Source of the DNA: Marinomonas spartinae
GTDB lineage: Bacteria > Pseudomonadota > Gammaproteobacteria > Pseudomonadales > Marinomonadaceae
Length of the DNA: 64,000 nt
Assembly: GCF_016461715.1 (NCBI RefSeq)
Contig: NZ_JAEMUI010000019.1
Span: 1 to 64,000, forward strand
Direction of reading: 5' to 3'
The first letter of the stretch is position 1; the number at the start of each line of letters is the position of its first letter. Shown here piece after piece: positions 63,670 to 64,000 of the stretch. Below the pieces are notes generated by a model, which did no database searches, was not told the origin of the DNA, and saw only the letters and a program-made list of their open reading frames with translations. A program made the position numbers and the translations under genes.

Positions 63670-64000
63670 TTAAACGTCTCCTTGGCCAAACACATGGGAT
63701 TCCAACCATTGGTTGAAGCTGTCTCTATCGCGACTGATGTGATCCCATTGTTTGTAATAATTGTTGTCTCTGTCGTAATAGCCGAGCGTATAAGAGGGTT
63801 TTGCGCCTTCCGGTGCGACGGCAATTGCGTCAATTGTCCAGGCTGGTAAAACGCAGGCATTTGGTGTGACATCTAAGTCATCGACAATTTCTTCTACTGT
63901 GACAATGCTTCGTTTGGCAGACAGCACAACTTCTTTCTGCACACCAATAATCCCCTCGATAAGCACATTGCCTGCGCGGTCTGCTCTTTGAGCATGAATA
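63670..64000 (-). CDS. pcaI: 3-oxoadipate CoA-transferase alpha subunit, C-terminal part (cut by window edge)
   Basis: The frame is open from the right edge (IHAQRADRAGNVLIEGIIG) to a TAA at 63670, about 109 residues. AQRADRAGNV and VVLSAKRSIVTVEEIVDD are typical of alpha subunits of family I CoA-transferases. The start lies beyond 64000. It heads pcaIJFD, the last steps of the beta-ketoadipate pathway for aromatic compounds. Confidence 0.9.
   Translation of the reverse strand, partial: IHAQRADRAGNVLIEGIIGVQKEVVLSAKRSIVTVEEIVDDLDVTPNACVLPAWTIDAIAVAPEGAKPSYTLGYYDRDNNYYKQWDHISRDRDSFNQWLESHVFGQGDV

Noticed and set aside
63669-63872. N-terminal extension of pcaJ into the pcaI region
   Set aside because: The extension is pcaI read in another frame. 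The ATG at 63668 has a clear GGAG site and fits the family length.

Overview
The window is a chromosomal segment of a gammaproteobacterium. The thrS-infC-rpmI-rplT-pheS-pheT-ihfA block, class II DAHP synthase, RlmM, FadL-type porin and moderate-to-low GC fit the Oceanospirillales, and Marinomonas or a close relative is my best guess from gene content and style (inference, no search run). Almost every base is in a recognisable gene; the accessory parts are 5.8-8.6 kb and the tRNA array at 48.0-50.3 kb.

Layout. 1-309: start of a TRAP-type solute-binding protein running off the left edge. 0.7-5.8 kb: dabB-dabA, an energy-coupled inorganic carbon pump, divergent from a LysR regulator. 5.87-8.26 kb: a LysM protein with a glycine-rich hydrophobic C-terminus, followed by three tandem copies of a small membrane-protein gene, one of them dead. 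Copies two and three are each preceded by a relic of the LysM gene's 3' end. I read this as an undescribed toxin/immunity cassette array. A 141-bp MITE-like element sits 28 bp upstream of it. 8.6-13.1 kb: efeU-efeM-efeO-efeB ferrous iron uptake under a probable Fur box. 13.5-19.0 kb: a methyltransferase, an LtaS-like phosphoglycerol transferase, a PepSY protein and two DUF proteins. 19.2-28.2 kb: purine salvage and degradation, with adenine deaminase, XdhC, 5-hydroxyisourate hydrolase and a BMP-type ABC importer, divergent from puuE-uraD. 28.4-36.6 kb: a diguanylate cyclase, RNA modification enzymes, an L,D-transpeptidase, two multi-receiver response regulators and small proteins. 36.7-40.4 kb: an XRE-cupin regulator, DAHP synthase, a GIY-YIG-like protein and an O-methyltransferase.

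40.6-47.6 kb is the translation operon. It carries visible control signals: a hairpin just before thrS whose loop reads like the tRNA-Thr(GGU) anticodon loop, an AUA start for infC, a composite stem-loop before rpmI and a terminator/attenuator before pheS. 48.05-50.27 kb holds 15 intact tRNA genes (Pro 1, Thr 4, Val 5, Asp 5) interleaved with at least five decayed tRNA-Val copies.

50.7-57.0 kb: a FadL porin, a GGDEF/EAL phosphodiesterase, a receiver-domain relic, an uncharacterised membrane-anchored protein preceded by a near-consensus LexA box, and a BaiN-family flavoprotein. 57.2-60.1 kb: a NitT/TauT-type ABC importer with a DsrE-like protein. 60.2-64.0 kb: a GNAT acetyltransferase, then pcaIJFD, the end of the beta-ketoadipate pathway, with pcaI cut by the right edge. 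All homology statements are from reading the sequences; no database was searched.
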